Shown piece after piece: positions 28,989 to 39,029 of a DNA stretch of 64,000 bases. The stretch comes from CALKWS01 sp051020515 (GTDB taxonomy: Bacteria; Actinomycetota; Actinomycetes; Actinomycetales; Beutenbergiaceae): positions 4,030,001 through 4,094,000 of the forward strand of contig NZ_CP194857.1 in the NCBI RefSeq assembly GCF_051020515.1, in the 5' to 3' direction. Each line of letters begins with the position of its first letter. Within the stretch, counting starts at the first letter, position 1. Position numbers and translations under genes: made by a program. The notes under the pieces are model-generated. The model was not told where the DNA came from and did no database searches. It worked only from the letters and a program-made list of their open reading frames with translations.

Positions 28989-30236
28989 ATGATTGACAGC
29001 CGCCACCTGACCATCGATGACCAGATCGCCGACCGCTACCGCGCGGTACCGGTGGAGGTGCCGGCCGGTGCGGGGGGTCTGCACGTCGAGTTGGACTATG
29101 ACGATTCGGCGGCCGTGATCGACCTGGGTTGTGCCGGCTCCCACGGCTGGCGTGGCTGGTCCGGCGGGGCGCGACGGGAGTTCTGGATCGGGCCGAATGG
29201 CGCCACCCCCGGGTACGTCCCCGGGGAACTGGAGGGCGGCACCTGGGAGGTGATCCTGGGGCTGCATCAGATCCCGGCCGCCGGGGTGGGGGTGCGGGTG
29301 CGCGCCGAGGTGGTGCCATCGGTGACCGTCCCGGACGAGCCGCTGGCGCCGGTGGCCACTCAGCGGGTGCGGGGTTCGGACCGGCAGGTACCCGCGGAGC
29401 CGGGGCTGCGCTGGTATGCCGGGGACTTCCATGCCCACACCACCCACTCCGACGGCGTCGAGAGCATCGATGAGCTCGCCGCCCGGGCCGCCGCGGCCGG
29501 ACTCGACTTCCTGGCCGTGACCGACCACAACACCATCAGTCACCACGCCCACCTTGCCGGCCCCGGAGCCCGGCACGGCATCACCCTCATTCCCGGCCAG
29601 GAGGTCACCACCGCAGACGGGCACGCCAACGCCCTGGGGGATGTCGGCTGGGTGGACTTCCGCGCCCCAGCCAGGAACTGGGCCGAGGCGGTCCAGCGCG
29701 GCGGCGGGGTGCTGAGCATCAACCACCCCCTGGCGGGCGACTGCGCCTGGATACACCCGCTCGACCGCGCCCCCCGCGCGCTGGAGGTGTGGCACATCGG
29801 CTGGTTCCGGGACCTGAGCGCCACCGGCCCATGGGCGATCTGGCAACGCTGGCGCGAGGCCGCCGGCGGTGCCTCGGTGGTGCCGTTGGGCGGCAGTGAC
29901 TTCCACCGGCCCGGTCAGGGCTTCACCGTGGGCACGCCCACCACGTGGGTGGCGGCGCAGGACGATTCGCCCGAGGCGATCCTGGCCGGAGTGGCCGCCG
30001 GGCGCACCGCGATCAGTGTCGGGGTGCGCCCCGACGCCAAGCCCGACCCGCTGCACAGCCCGTTGCTGGTGCGCGTCGAGGGCGAGCTGCTCGCCCTGGG
30101 TGCCGCGGGTGCCGTGCTCGTCGATGCCGAGGGACGACGCCGGCGACTGGCCGGTTCCGCCGAGCGCCTTGCCGCGGGGTCCGGTCCGTACCGGATCGTG
30201 GACGACCAACGCCGGATCCTCGCGATCAGCCCGTAG
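28989..30236 (+). CDS. CehA/McbA-family PHP metallohydrolase
   Basis: This is a 415-residue protein with a non-catalytic N-terminal beta region (residues 1-135) and a C-terminal PHP domain. Metal-binding motifs are YAGDFHAHTTHSDGVES, LAVTDHNTISHHAH, LIPGQEVTT, SINHPLAGD and GGSDFHRPG, in family order. PHP enzymes of this type hydrolyse phosphoesters or carbamate-like bonds; the substrate here is not known. There is no clear ribosome site before ATG 28989, so it may be translated from a leaderless or poorly initiated mRNA. Confidence 0.85.
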   Translation: MIDSRHLTIDDQIADRYRAVPVEVPAGAGGLHVELDYDDSAAVIDLGCAGSHGWRGWSGGARREFWIGPNGATPGYVPGELEGGTWEVILGLHQIPAAGVGVRVRAEVVPSVTVPDEPLAPVATQRVRGSDRQVPAEPGLRWYAGDFHAHTTHSDGVESIDELAARAAAAGLDFLAVTDHNTISHHAHLAGPGARHGITLIPGQEVTTADGHANALGDVGWVDFRAPARNWAEAVQRGGGVLSINHPLAGDCAWIHPLDRAPRALEVWHIGWFRDLSATGPWAIWQRWREAAGGASVVPLGGSDFHRPGQGFTVGTPTTWVAAQDDSPEAILAGVAAGRTAISVGVRPDAKPDPLHSPLLVRVEGELLALGAAGAVLVDAEGRRRRLAGSAERLAAGSGPYRIVDDQRRILAISP

Positions 30237-30253
30237 GCCCGGCCCCGGCGGCC

Positions 30254-30484
30254 TCAGCCGTCGTCGTCGTCCAGGTCCTGGGCCGGGACGGCTGCCGCGG
30301 TGTCCGCCACATCGGCCTCGCTGGCCCGCCCCTCCAGATCCGGTCGTGCGGTGCGGGGACGGTAGTCCTCACCGGACTCCGGGGACGGAGCGGACGTCTC
30401 ATCGGCCAGGCTGACCGGTTCGTGGGCATCGGGATCGACCAGCCCGGCATCCTGCCAGGACTGCTCACCGGGGACGGTGCTCAT
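30254..30484 (-). CDS. Small acidic, probably disordered hypothetical protein
   Basis: This is a 76-residue protein rich in Asp, Glu, Ala and Pro, ending in a run of aspartates (QDLDDDDG). No domain is recognised and it is probably unstructured. The gene call rests on a very strong ribosome site (AAGGAGGAG, seven bases or fewer from ATG 30484), actinobacterial codon bias and its fit between the ends of neighbouring genes. Confidence 0.6.
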   Translation of the reverse strand: MSTVPGEQSWQDAGLVDPDAHEPVSLADETSAPSPESGEDYRPRTARPDLEGRASEADVADTAAAVPAQDLDDDDG

Positions 30485-30627
30485 GTCTCCTCCTTCGGCT
30501 CACCATGTCGAGGACTCAGCCACCGGTACACCGGCGGGGTGCCGGCGGCGATGCCAGCCTAACCCGCCGGATGCCGGCGCGACAGCGGGGTGTGCGAGGG
30601 CGGCTGGTGCCGGACCGGGCCGGAGGG

Positions 30628-30653
30628 GGCTCCGTAATCGTCTTTACGGCGCC
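30628..30653. promoter_or_regulatory. Inverted repeat upstream of the RidA-like gene
   Basis: CCGTAA and TTACGG pair perfectly around six bases, and GGC/GCC extend the stem after one mismatch. It lies 27 bases before the start codon. It could be an operator or a leader hairpin; nothing else supports either. Confidence 0.35.
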
Positions 30654-30679
30654 GGCCCCTGCGTGCCAGGGTCGCCGAT

Positions 30680-31087
30680 ATGCCCTCCGCCGTTGAACTG
30701 ATTCGCTCGGCCACACTGTCCGACGTCGCCGAGTACGCCTATGCTGCCACCGCACCGAAAGATGCCCGATTGATCTTCCTGGCCGGCGCGTGCCCGTTGG
30801 ACGCCGGCGGCGGCACCGTCGCGGTTGGCGATCACGCCGGCCAGGCCGCCGCGTGCGTGGCGACCATGAACCGCGCGCTGGCCGATGCCGGGGCCTCGAT
30901 CACCGACGTGATCAGCACCCGGGTCCTGGTGGCCTCGGCTGACCAGGCCGATCTGGTGGCGGCCTGGGAGGTGGTGCGCGATGCGTTCGGCAACCATGAC
31001 GTGCCCTCCACCCTGATGGGGGTCACGGTGCTGGGCTACGACGACCAACTCGTGGAGATCGAGGCCATCGCCGCCGTCGTGGACTGA
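30680..31087 (+). CDS. RidA/YjgF/TdcF-family protein
   Basis: This is a 135-residue member of the RidA superfamily, which includes enamine/imine deaminases. Family features are LIFLAGACPLDAGG, the repeated AxxxxxNxxxxLADAGAS helix (ATMNRALADAGASITDVIST) and the C-terminal VLGYDDQLVEIEAIA, with Glu at the substrate pocket. The canonical arginine of true RidA (near the C-terminal NLP..V.VEI motif) is not obvious, so it may belong to another Rid subfamily. It converges on the LysR gene. Confidence 0.8.
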   Translation: MPSAVELIRSATLSDVAEYAYAATAPKDARLIFLAGACPLDAGGGTVAVGDHAGQAAACVATMNRALADAGASITDVISTRVLVASADQADLVAAWEVVRDAFGNHDVPSTLMGVTVLGYDDQLVEIEAIAAVVD

Positions 31088-31094
31088 CGGCTGC

Positions 31095-32003
31095 TCACCC
31101 GGCTCCACCCGGGGGTGTGCGCTGAACCGCCTCGAGCGCACCGCGCAACGCCGCGCGTACGGTCACGATCGCCGGGCGGTTCACCGCGGCCCGGCGCACC
31201 GAGGTGAACAGCTCCCGGTAGAAGGGGCCGGGCAGGCTGATCCGGCGCACCCCGCGCGGCTGCGTCGTCCAGATCAGGTCCGGGAGCAGGCTCACCGCGT
31301 GCCCCGCCCGGATCAGGTGGATGTGCACGCTCAGGTCGGCGGAGTAGTACCGGATGTCGGGCTCGAACCCGGCGGCCCGGCACTGCTGGACGACCCAGTC
31401 CTTGGCCGCGGTCCCCTTCGGCTCGACCACCCAGGGCACGTTCCGGGCCTCGCTCAACGACTGGATGCCGCTGCGCCCGGGCACCACCAGGCGCATCGTG
31501 TCGGTGCCCAGGAGTTCCCGGTGCAGTTGATCGTGGTGCGCACGGGTGTAGCCGGGGTACTGCTCGGCCATGGCCAGGTCGAACCCGCGGGTGGGCAGTT
31601 CGGAGAGGCCGAACTCCGGAGGCACCACCGACGCCTCGATCCGCAGGTGTGCAGCCTGCTTCTCCAGGGTGGTGAGGGCGTAGGGAACCAGCGCCCGCGC
31701 CGCCGTCTCCAGTGTGGCCAGCCGGATCGTCTCGGGCACCGGACGCTCCGGTGCCAGTTCGCTCTGCACGCCTTCCTGCAGTTCGATCACCTGAGCGGCG
31801 TAGCGGGCCACCCGGGTGCCGGCCGGGGTCAGCCGTACCCGCCGTCCGTCCTGCTCCAGCAACGGCACACCGACCTCGCGCTCCAGGCGCGCCAGCTGCT
31901 GGGAGACCGAGGACGGGGCATAACTGAGCGTCTCGGCAACGGCGGTGATCGTGCCGCGCAACTGCAGTTCCCGTAGCAGGCGCAACCGGTGCAGATCCCA
32001 CAC
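31095..32003 (-). CDS. LysR-family transcriptional regulator, divergent from putA
   Basis: This is a LysR-type activator of about 302 residues. The N-terminal helix-turn-helix reads LHRLRLLRELQLRGTITAVA, followed by ETLSYAPSSVSQQLARLERE. The C-terminal effector domain includes LRIEASVVPPEFGLSELPTRGFDLAMAEQYP in part (FDLAMAEQYP). GTG 32003 with GAAAGG upstream fits the family N-terminus; starts at 32042 and 32078 are also open. Divergence from putA suggests control of proline use. A TTTC-N11-GAAA box lies between the genes. Confidence 0.85.
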   Translation of the reverse strand: MWDLHRLRLLRELQLRGTITAVAETLSYAPSSVSQQLARLEREVGVPLLEQDGRRVRLTPAGTRVARYAAQVIELQEGVQSELAPERPVPETIRLATLETAARALVPYALTTLEKQAAHLRIEASVVPPEFGLSELPTRGFDLAMAEQYPGYTRAHHDQLHRELLGTDTMRLVVPGRSGIQSLSEARNVPWVVEPKGTAAKDWVVQQCRAAGFEPDIRYYSADLSVHIHLIRAGHAVSLLPDLIWTTQPRGVRRISLPGPFYRELFTSVRRAAVNRPAIVTVRAALRGALEAVQRTPPGGAG

Positions 32004-32044
32004 TTCGCTGACCTTTCGCCAGAACCGAACGGTATCATTCACTT

Positions 32045-32063
32045 TTTCACGCTTATCACGAAA
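32045..32063. promoter_or_regulatory. LysR-type T-N11-A box in the lysR-putA intergenic region
   Basis: TTTC (32045-32048), eleven bases, then GAAA (32060-32063) match the classical dyad bound by LysR regulators. The site sits between the divergent lysR and putA genes, 120 bases before putA. Confidence 0.5.
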
Positions 32064-32184
32064 CGTATGTCCTGACACACTGACAGATCAGGATCAGTCG
32101 GGAAGGTCATATCGGCGTGGGCTACCCGCTCGAAGCCGATGACCGGCCCGCAACCGAGTCCGACCTGGACGTGGAGGTCAGAAC

Positions 32185-35100
32185 GTGAACGAGCAGTCAA
32201 CACCCGGTATTGACCAGGCACTGGCCGACGAAGCGGTGGAACTGGTGCGACGATGGCTGCACGCCAGCCGCGACGAACCCGTCGACGCCGCCGCCAAGCG
32301 GTTGTCCGATGTGCTGCGCGATGAGAACGGTCTGGCCTTCACCGTCGGATTCGTCGACGGGGTGATTCGTCCCGAGGACCCCCACGCCGCGGCGCGGCAC
32401 CTGCAGACCCTGGTGCCACTCATCCCCCGGTTCCTGTCCTGGCCGCTGCGCACCGCCGTGCGCCTGGGCGCCTCCCTGAGCACGGTCGCCCCCGGCATCG
32501 TCATCCCGATCGCCAAGGCTTCATTGCGCCAGATGGTGCGCCACCTGGTGGTGGACGCCTCCGAACGCAAACTCGGACCGGCGCTGAAGCAGATCCGCGC
32601 CAAGCAGCCCGGTGCCCGGCTCAACATCAACCTGCTCGGCGAGGCCATCCTGGGCAAGGAAGAGGCGGCTCGGCGGGTGGAGGGCACTCGGCGCCTGCTG
32701 GCCCGTGACGACGTCGACTACATCTCGATCAAGGTCTCCTCCACCGTCGCCCCGCACAGCCCGTGGTCCTTCGATGAGGCCGTGGCCGGGGCCGTGCAGG
32801 CACTGGTGCCGCTGTTCGAACTGGCTCGGACCGCCCCGGGCGGGCCCAAGTTCATCAACCTGGACATGGAGGAGTACAAGGACCTCGACGTCACTCTCGC
32901 CGTGTTCACGCAACTGCTCGACCGGCCGGAGTTCACCGACCTGAGCGCCGGCATCGTGCTGCAGGCTTACCTGCCCGATGCCCTGGGCGCGACCATGCAC
33001 CTGCAGGAGTGGGCCAGCGCCCGGGTGGACGCCGGTGGCGCACCGATCAAGATCCGCGTGGTCAAGGGTGCGAACCTGCCGATGGAGCACGTCGACGCCG
33101 AGGTGCACAACTGGCCCGTGGCCACCTGGGACTCGAAGAAGGCCACCGACGCCTCCTACAAGGCGGTCCTCGACTACGCCCTGCACCCCTCTCGCACCCG
33201 CGCGGTTCGGGTGGGCGTGGCGGGGCAGAACCTGTTCGACCTCGCCCTGGCCTGGTTGCTGGCCGAGCGCCGAGGCTGCACCTCCGATGTGGACATCGAG
33301 ATGCTGCTGGGCATGGCCACCGCAGAGGCTGCCGCCATCCGTAAGGACATCGGCAACCTGCTGTTGTACACCCCGGTGGTGCACCCGCAGGAGTTCGACG
33401 TGGCGATCGCCTACCTGGTGCGACGCCTGGACGAGGGCGCCTCGGACGAGAACTTCATGTCCGCAGTGTTCGACCTGAGAAGCGATGAGTCCCTGTTCGA
33501 GCGTGAGCGCACGCGGTTCATGGACTCCCTGGCGATCATGCCCACCGAAGTGCCGGCACCGAACCGGGACCAGGATCGCAGCCGGCCCCAGCCCGCCGGT
33601 CCGCGGGAGGGGTTCCGCAACGCGGCCGATACCGACAGTTCGGTGGCCGCGAACCGCGACTGGGCCGAGCAGATCCGGTCCCGGATGGCCTCCAGCACAC
33701 TCGGGGTGGAGACCGCCGAAGCCGGGCTGCTCACCACCCGGGAGGCGCTGGAGGAGGTCATCGGCACCCTCCGCTCCGCCGCCAAGGGCTGGCAGGAGTT
33801 GGGTGCCGGCGCCCGGGCCGAGATCCTGCACCGGGCCGGCGACGCCCTGGAGGCACGCCGGGCAGACCTGCTGGAGGTGATGGGGGCCGAATGCGGCAAG
33901 GTGATCGAGCAGGGCGACCCGGAGGTCAGCGAGGCGATCGACTTCGCGCACTATTACGCCGAGTCCGGTCGGCGCCTGGAGCAGGTGGAGGGAGCCGCCT
34001 TCACCCCCTCGGATCTGACCGTGGTCACACCCCCGTGGAACTTCCCTGCCGCGATCCCGGCCGGATCCACCCTCTCCGCCCTCGCGTCCGGCTCGACGGT
34101 GGTGATCAAGCCCGCCGAGCAGGCCAAGCGCACCGGCGCGGTGATGGTGGAGGCCCTGTGGGAGGCCGGTGTGCCCAAGGACGTGCTCCAGTACGTCCAG
34201 CTCAGCGAGCGCGATCTGGGCACCGAGTTGATCTCACATCCCCTGGTGGACCAGGTGATCCTCACCGGTGGTTACGAGACGGCCGAACTGTTCCGCTCGA
34301 TGCGCCCGGACCTGCAGTTGCTGGCCGAGACGAGCGGGAAGAACGCGATCATCGTCACACCCAGTGCCGATCTGGATCTGGCCGCCAAGGAGGTGGCCAA
34401 CTCCGCCTTCGGTCATGCCGGACAGAAGTGCTCGGCGGCCTCTCTGGTGATCCTGGTGGGGTCGGTGGCCACCTCCGCACGCTTCCACCGCCAACTTCTC
34501 GATGCTCACCTCCATGGAGGTGGGCATGCCGTGGCAGGAGCGTGCCCAGGTGGGCCCGGTCATCGCCCCGCCGGAGGGCAAACTACAGCGCGGTCTGACC
34601 ACGCTGGGTGCGGGTGAGAACTGGGTGCTGCCGCCCAGGAAACTCGACGACGACGGCCGGTTGTGGCGCCCGGGGGTGCGCGCCGGGGTGGCCCCGGGCT
34701 CGGAGTACCACATGACCGAGTACTTCGGCCCGATCCTGGGCGTCATGACCGCCGAGACGCTCACCGAGGCCATCGAGATGGTCAACGAGGTCGAGTACGG
34801 GCTGACCTCGGGTCTGCACTCCCTCGATTCCGAGGAGATCGATACCTGGTTGCAGAGCGTCCAGGCCGGCAACCTTTACGTCAACCGCGGGATCACAGGT
34901 GCGATCGTGCAGCGCCAGCCCTTCGGAGGGTGGAAGAAGTCGAGCGTGGGCAACGGCACCAAGGCCGGGGGCCCCAACTATCTGGTGTCCTTCGGCACCT
35001 GGGCCGATCGGCAGGTCACGGCCACCGACGTCACCGATCCGGTCAGCCTGCGCGCACTACGCGCGGCGGAGGATGCCGGGATCTCCCAGGAGGACCGGGA

Positions 35101-35662
35101 CTGGCTCGCCGGTGCCCTGCACACCGACGTGAACGCCTGGGAGCAGGAGTTCGGCATCGTGCGCGATGCCACCGGTCTGCAGAGTGAACACAACGCCCTG
35201 CGCTATCACCCCACGCCGGTGACGGTGCGGTTCGAGAGCGAGCGGTTGCGGGATCTGCTGCGCATCCTGGCCGCCGCCGCTCGCAGCGGCGCACACGTGA
35301 CGGTCAGTTCGGCCACCGACGTCGCACCCGCACTGCAGCCGTACGTAGGCGAACTCGGCATCGACGTCTTCCACGAGGACGCCAGGGCCTGGCACGCCCG
35401 GGCGAACGGGTTGGCCCGCGTCGGCGGGCGGGTTCGTCTGATCGGCGGTTCCGGTAGCGACCTGGCCCGGGCCACGGACGGCTCCCCGCTACTGGCGATC
35501 TATTCCGGCCCTGTTGTCAGCGCCGGACGAGTAGAGTTACTGACATTCTTGCGGGAACAGGCTGTTTCAATCACCGCACATCGCTTCGGAACGCCTCGAC
35601 CGCACAGAATTCCAGCATCCGTGCCGGTGCCCGGGGGGTGTCTCGGGCTGATTCGACAATAA
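32185..35662 (+). CDS. putA: Bifunctional proline dehydrogenase / delta-1-pyrroline-5-carboxylate dehydrogenase, frameshifted
   Basis: PutA oxidises proline to glutamate in two steps. The FAD-linked proline dehydrogenase domain occupies residues 90-440 (DDVDYISIKVSSTVAPH, IKIRVVKGANLPMEH, NLFDLALAWLLAERRG). The aldehyde dehydrogenase domain starts near 520, with PWNFPAAIPAGSTLSAL, catalytic Glu in LLAETSGKNA and catalytic Cys in FGHAGQKCSAAS. The frame changes at about 34490-34505, after RFHRQLL, and continues as TSMEVGMPWQERAQVGPVIA; one extra base explains it. GTG 32185 has GGAGGT upstream. It is followed by putP. Confidence 0.94.
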
Positions 35663-35713
35663 CCAGGATTCCTTCATCACCCACCATCACCCAATTGGCA
35701 AAGGGGCCACGAA

Positions 35714-37228
35714 GTGTCTGATCAAACATTCCAAATCATCGCCCTGCTCCTCTACTTCGCAGCAATGATCGGGATCGGCGTCTACGCCTTCCGGCAGACG
35801 GCCGATCACGAGGATTACATGATCGCCGGGCGCAAGTTGAGTCCGACGACGGCAGCGCTGAGCGCCGGTGCCTCCGATATGTCGGGCTGGCTCATGATGG
35901 GCCTGCCCGGCGCAATTTACGTTGCCGGGCTGATCGAGTCCTGGATTGCGATCGGTTTGACCATCGGCGCCTATCTGAACTGGAAGTTCGTGGCCCCCCG
36001 GCTGCGTTCCTATACCGAAGTGGCGAAGAACTCGATCACTATTCCGAGTTTTTTCGAGAACAGGCTGCATGACACATCCCGCGCGCTGAGGATCGCCTCG
36101 GGTGTCATTGTGCTCATCTTCTTCACCTTCTACGTGTCTTCCATGATGGTGGCGGGTGGCGAATTCTTCATCGTCTCCTTCGACACCTCCTACATGACCG
36201 GGATGCTGATCGTTGCCGCGGTGACCCTCGCCTACACCCTCATCGGCGGCTTCCTCGCCGCCTCCCTGACCGATGTGGTGCAGGGCACCCTGATGATGCT
36301 GGCTCTGTTGATCGTCCCGGTGCTCACCATCTTCGCCGTCGGTGGCTTCGGGAACACCCTGGACGCCATCCGCGCGGCCGAGCCGGGCGCCCTGTCCTTC
36401 ACCGCCGGGCAGGCCGTCACCGGTGGGGCGACGGTTGCCATCATCTCAGCACTGGCGTGGGGACTGGGGTACTTCGGTCAGCCGCACATCATCGTGCGGT
36501 TCATGGCGATGCGCGAGGCCGCCTCCGCCGGTTCCGCGCGCCGGATCGGGATCGGCTGGATGGTGATCTCCCTGTTCGGTGCGACCGTCACGGCGTTGGC
36601 CGGCATCGCCTACTTCCAGGTCAGTGACCTCACGTTGGACAACGCCGAGCACGTGGTGCTGGCCCTGTCGCAGATCCTGATGCACCCCTTCCTGGTCGGC
36701 CTCGTGTTCGCCGCGGTGCTCGCGGCGATCATGTCCACGGTGTCCTCCCAGTTGATCGTCAGTTCCTCGGCGTTCGTCGAGGACCTCTACCGGGTGTTCA
36801 AGAAGGACTCCTCCCCCAGGCACCTGATGATCCTGGGACGGGTAGTCGTGTTCGCGGTGGCCATCATCGCGATCATCCTGGCGATCGATCCCGGTGACAC
36901 CATCCTGGGCCTGGTCGCCTTCGCCTGGGCCGGGTTCGGTGCCTCCTTCGGACCGGCCATCCTGCTGTCGCTGTTCTGGCGCAAGTTGACCAACTGGGGC
37001 GCGCTGGCCGGGATGGTGACCGGTGCGGTGACGGTATTCCTGTGGAGTTCCTTCGGACCGGAGATCTTCGGCGCTTCCCTGTACGAGATCGTGCCCGGGT
37101 TCCTCCTCAACGTCCTGGTCTCCGTTGTGGTCAGCAAGTTGACCTACAAGGCCAACCCCAACCTGGAGCAAGAGTTCGACCAGGCCGTGGAGTTGGCCAA
37201 GCGCAAGATGAAGGCGCCCACCGCCTGA
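35714..37228 (+). CDS. putP: Sodium/proline symporter
   Basis: This is a 504-residue sodium:solute symporter with about 13 membrane segments. Recognisable motifs are the N-terminal YMIAGRKLSPTTAALSAGAS, DMSGWLMMGLPGAIYVAG, and WGLGYFGQPHIIVRFMA, typical of PutP. It supplies proline to PutA, 51 bases upstream. The start is GTG 35714 behind AAGGGG. Downstream, a strong hairpin separates it from the converging ndk. Confidence 0.93.
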   Translation: MSDQTFQIIALLLYFAAMIGIGVYAFRQTADHEDYMIAGRKLSPTTAALSAGASDMSGWLMMGLPGAIYVAGLIESWIAIGLTIGAYLNWKFVAPRLRSYTEVAKNSITIPSFFENRLHDTSRALRIASGVIVLIFFTFYVSSMMVAGGEFFIVSFDTSYMTGMLIVAAVTLAYTLIGGFLAASLTDVVQGTLMMLALLIVPVLTIFAVGGFGNTLDAIRAAEPGALSFTAGQAVTGGATVAIISALAWGLGYFGQPHIIVRFMAMREAASAGSARRIGIGWMVISLFGATVTALAGIAYFQVSDLTLDNAEHVVLALSQILMHPFLVGLVFAAVLAAIMSTVSSQLIVSSSAFVEDLYRVFKKDSSPRHLMILGRVVVFAVAIIAIILAIDPGDTILGLVAFAWAGFGASFGPAILLSLFWRKLTNWGALAGMVTGAVTVFLWSSFGPEIFGASLYEIVPGFLLNVLVSVVVSKLTYKANPNLEQEFDQAVELAKRKMKAPTA

Positions 37229-37251
37229 TGCTTCACAGATCACCATGAGGC

Positions 37252-37283
37252 GGGCCGCCTGCCCCGATACGGGTAGGCGGCCC
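37252..37283. terminator. Bidirectional terminator between putP and ndk
   Basis: GGGCCGCCT (37252-37260) pairs with AGGCGGCCC (37275-37283), and the stem continues inward through a G-T wobble and three G-C pairs. It lies in the 73-base gap between two converging genes. Confidence 0.8.
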
Positions 37284-37301
37284 GGTGGACTGGCGGTTGG
37301 T

Positions 37302-37739
37302 TCAGGCGCTGGCGCCGTCAGGGAACCACAGGGCGATCTCCCGAGCCGCCGACTCCGGTGAGTCCGAGCCGTGCACCAGGTTCTGCTGCACGTTCAGGCC
37401 CCAGTCCCGGGCCAGGTCACCGCGGATCGAGCCGGGTGCGGCGGCCGTGGGATCGGTCGCCCCGCACAGGGCGCGGAACCCCTCGATCACGCGCTGGCCC
37501 TCGACTACCGCGGCCAACAGCGGGCCCGAACTCATGAAGTCCATCAGCGGGCCGTAGAAGGGCTTACCCTCGTGCTCGGCGTAGTGTTCGGCGAGCAGGC
37601 GCACGTCGGCGGTGCGCAACTCCGCGGCGGCCAGGGTGTATCCCTTGGCCTCGATCCGCCGGAGGATCTCACCCACCAGGCCACGCCGCACGCCGTCGGG
37701 CTTGATGATGACCAGGGTGCGCTCGGTGTTCAGGCTCAT
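37302..37739 (-). CDS. ndk: Nucleoside diphosphate kinase
   Basis: This enzyme equilibrates nucleoside tri- and diphosphates. The 145 residues include TLVIIKPDGVRRGLVGEIL and the active-site histidine in NLVHGSDSPESAAREIALWF. Its length and order match bacterial Ndk. The start is ATG 37739. It lies downstream of DUF4233, the usual folC-DUF4233-ndk order of actinobacteria. Confidence 0.97.
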   Translation of the reverse strand: MSLNTERTLVIIKPDGVRRGLVGEILRRIEAKGYTLAAAELRTADVRLLAEHYAEHEGKPFYGPLMDFMSSGPLLAAVVEGQRVIEGFRALCGATDPTAAAPGSIRGDLARDWGLNVQQNLVHGSDSPESAAREIALWFPDGASA

Positions 37740-37777
37740 GGATGCACACACTACTGGCCAGGGCGCAGTGTGCCGAC

Positions 37778-38229
37778 TCAGCCGGCGTCGGTTCCCCCGG
37801 CGGGTTGGTCCTGCGCCGGTGCGGCGCCGGCCCGCTCGGCTTCGTCGCGCTCGGCGCGCTCGACGTCGATCCGCCGGCCCAGCTGCAGCGCCACCACCCA
37901 TATCACGGCGAAGATGATGCCGACCACGACCATCATCGGGATGATCAGACCGGAGGCGATCAACAGTCCCTGCATCACCGACCCCAGGATGCGTCCGATG
38001 CGGTGCGCGCCAGTCCGGCGAGCACCAGGCAGGCCAGCGCGCTCACCCCGCCCACGCTCCAGACCAGCACCGGCTCGCCCAGGTCCAGGCCGATACCCAC
38101 CAGGGTGGCGAACAGCACCACGAACGCCTCCAGGGTGAGCACGGTTGTGCAGAAGATCGCCCGGGCGGACCGTCTGGGTCGCTCGCCCGGTGCGGTCTGG
38201 CCGGCCTGGGTGGCGCCGGAACTGTTCAT
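37778..38229 (-). CDS. DUF4233 family membrane protein, frameshifted
   Basis: This is a small actinobacterial membrane protein normally encoded between folC and ndk. Four hydrophobic segments are visible: IFCTTVLTLEAFVVLFATLV, LVWSVGGVSALACLVLAGLA, then, in another frame, GSVMQGLLIASGLIIPMMVV and VGIIFAVIWVVALQLG. A break at about 37998-38008 (GCGCGC in the coding strand) separates them; an extra dinucleotide, or a missing base, explains it. The function is unknown. Confidence 0.85.
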
Positions 38230-38303
38230 CCCCCCAAGATACTGCCGGTGCCGGCATGCCCACGCCTGCCCGCGAGCGCCACGAGAGTTCTGCGGCCGGT
38301 GCC

Positions 38304-39029
38304 TCACTCCTCCCCGAAGCCGGCCTCCACGTCTGCTGTGATGGTCTCCACCGCCTGCTCGGCCTGTGCGCCACTGGCGACCAGGTCGATTCTGGCCCCC
38401 CCGGTCAGGCCCAAGCCCATCAACGCGAGCACGCTGGTGGCGTCGACGCCGTTGATACTGACCCGGGCATCGAACTCAGCGACCTGTCGGGCCAGCATCG
38501 CCGCCGGGCGCGCGTGCAGACCGAGGCGATTGCGCACCGTCAGGGTGCGCTCGATCGTCACCCCGGTGTCGTCCTCGCCGACGGCTGCCTCGTCATCTGC
38601 TGCGTTCCCGGGTGCGGACCCGGGCCCCTGCACCTCCGGTGGGCCGAATGTGTCGATGGCGTCGTGGGCTGCCGCACGCACCTGTTCCCCGTCGGCGCCG
38701 GACTGGGCCGAGACCGCCGCTGCGACTGCGCCCTCCACGAACGGGGCGTGGGCGATGAGTACGCGCTCGTCCGCGAGCATCTCCTGCACCGACTCCGCCG
38801 TCAGCAGCGCCGAGCCGAGGTCGGCCAGCAGCACGACGTACCCGGCGCCATCGGCGAGCGCGCGCCGGACACTGGACTCCACCAGGTCGTAACTGGTGCC
38901 GATACCCTCCTCGCTGGTGCCTCCTGCCGCCAGGATGGTCACATCCGGCGCCATCTGCGCGGCGACCTGGGCACAACCACGGGCCAGTTGCCCCGAATGC
39001 GAGACCAACACCAGTGCGGTCTCAACCAT
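38304..39029 (-). CDS. dhaM: PTS-dependent dihydroxyacetone kinase phosphotransferase subunit DhaM
   Basis: DhaM passes phosphate from the PTS to DhaL. Its 241 residues contain an EIIA-mannose-like domain (residues 1-130) with phospho-His11 in LVSHSGQLARG. An HPr-like domain follows, with His172 in RNRLGLHARPAAMLA. There is no C-terminal EI fragment, so EI must come from elsewhere. It overlaps dhaL by eight bases in the dhaK-dhaL-dhaM operon. Confidence 0.93.
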   Translation of the reverse strand: MVETALVLVSHSGQLARGCAQVAAQMAPDVTILAAGGTSEEGIGTSYDLVESSVRRALADGAGYVVLLADLGSALLTAESVQEMLADERVLIAHAPFVEGAVAAAVSAQSGADGEQVRAAAHDAIDTFGPPEVQGPGSAPGNAADDEAAVGEDDTGVTIERTLTVRNRLGLHARPAAMLARQVAEFDARVSINGVDATSVLALMGLGLTGGARIDLVASGAQAEQAVETITADVEAGFGEE

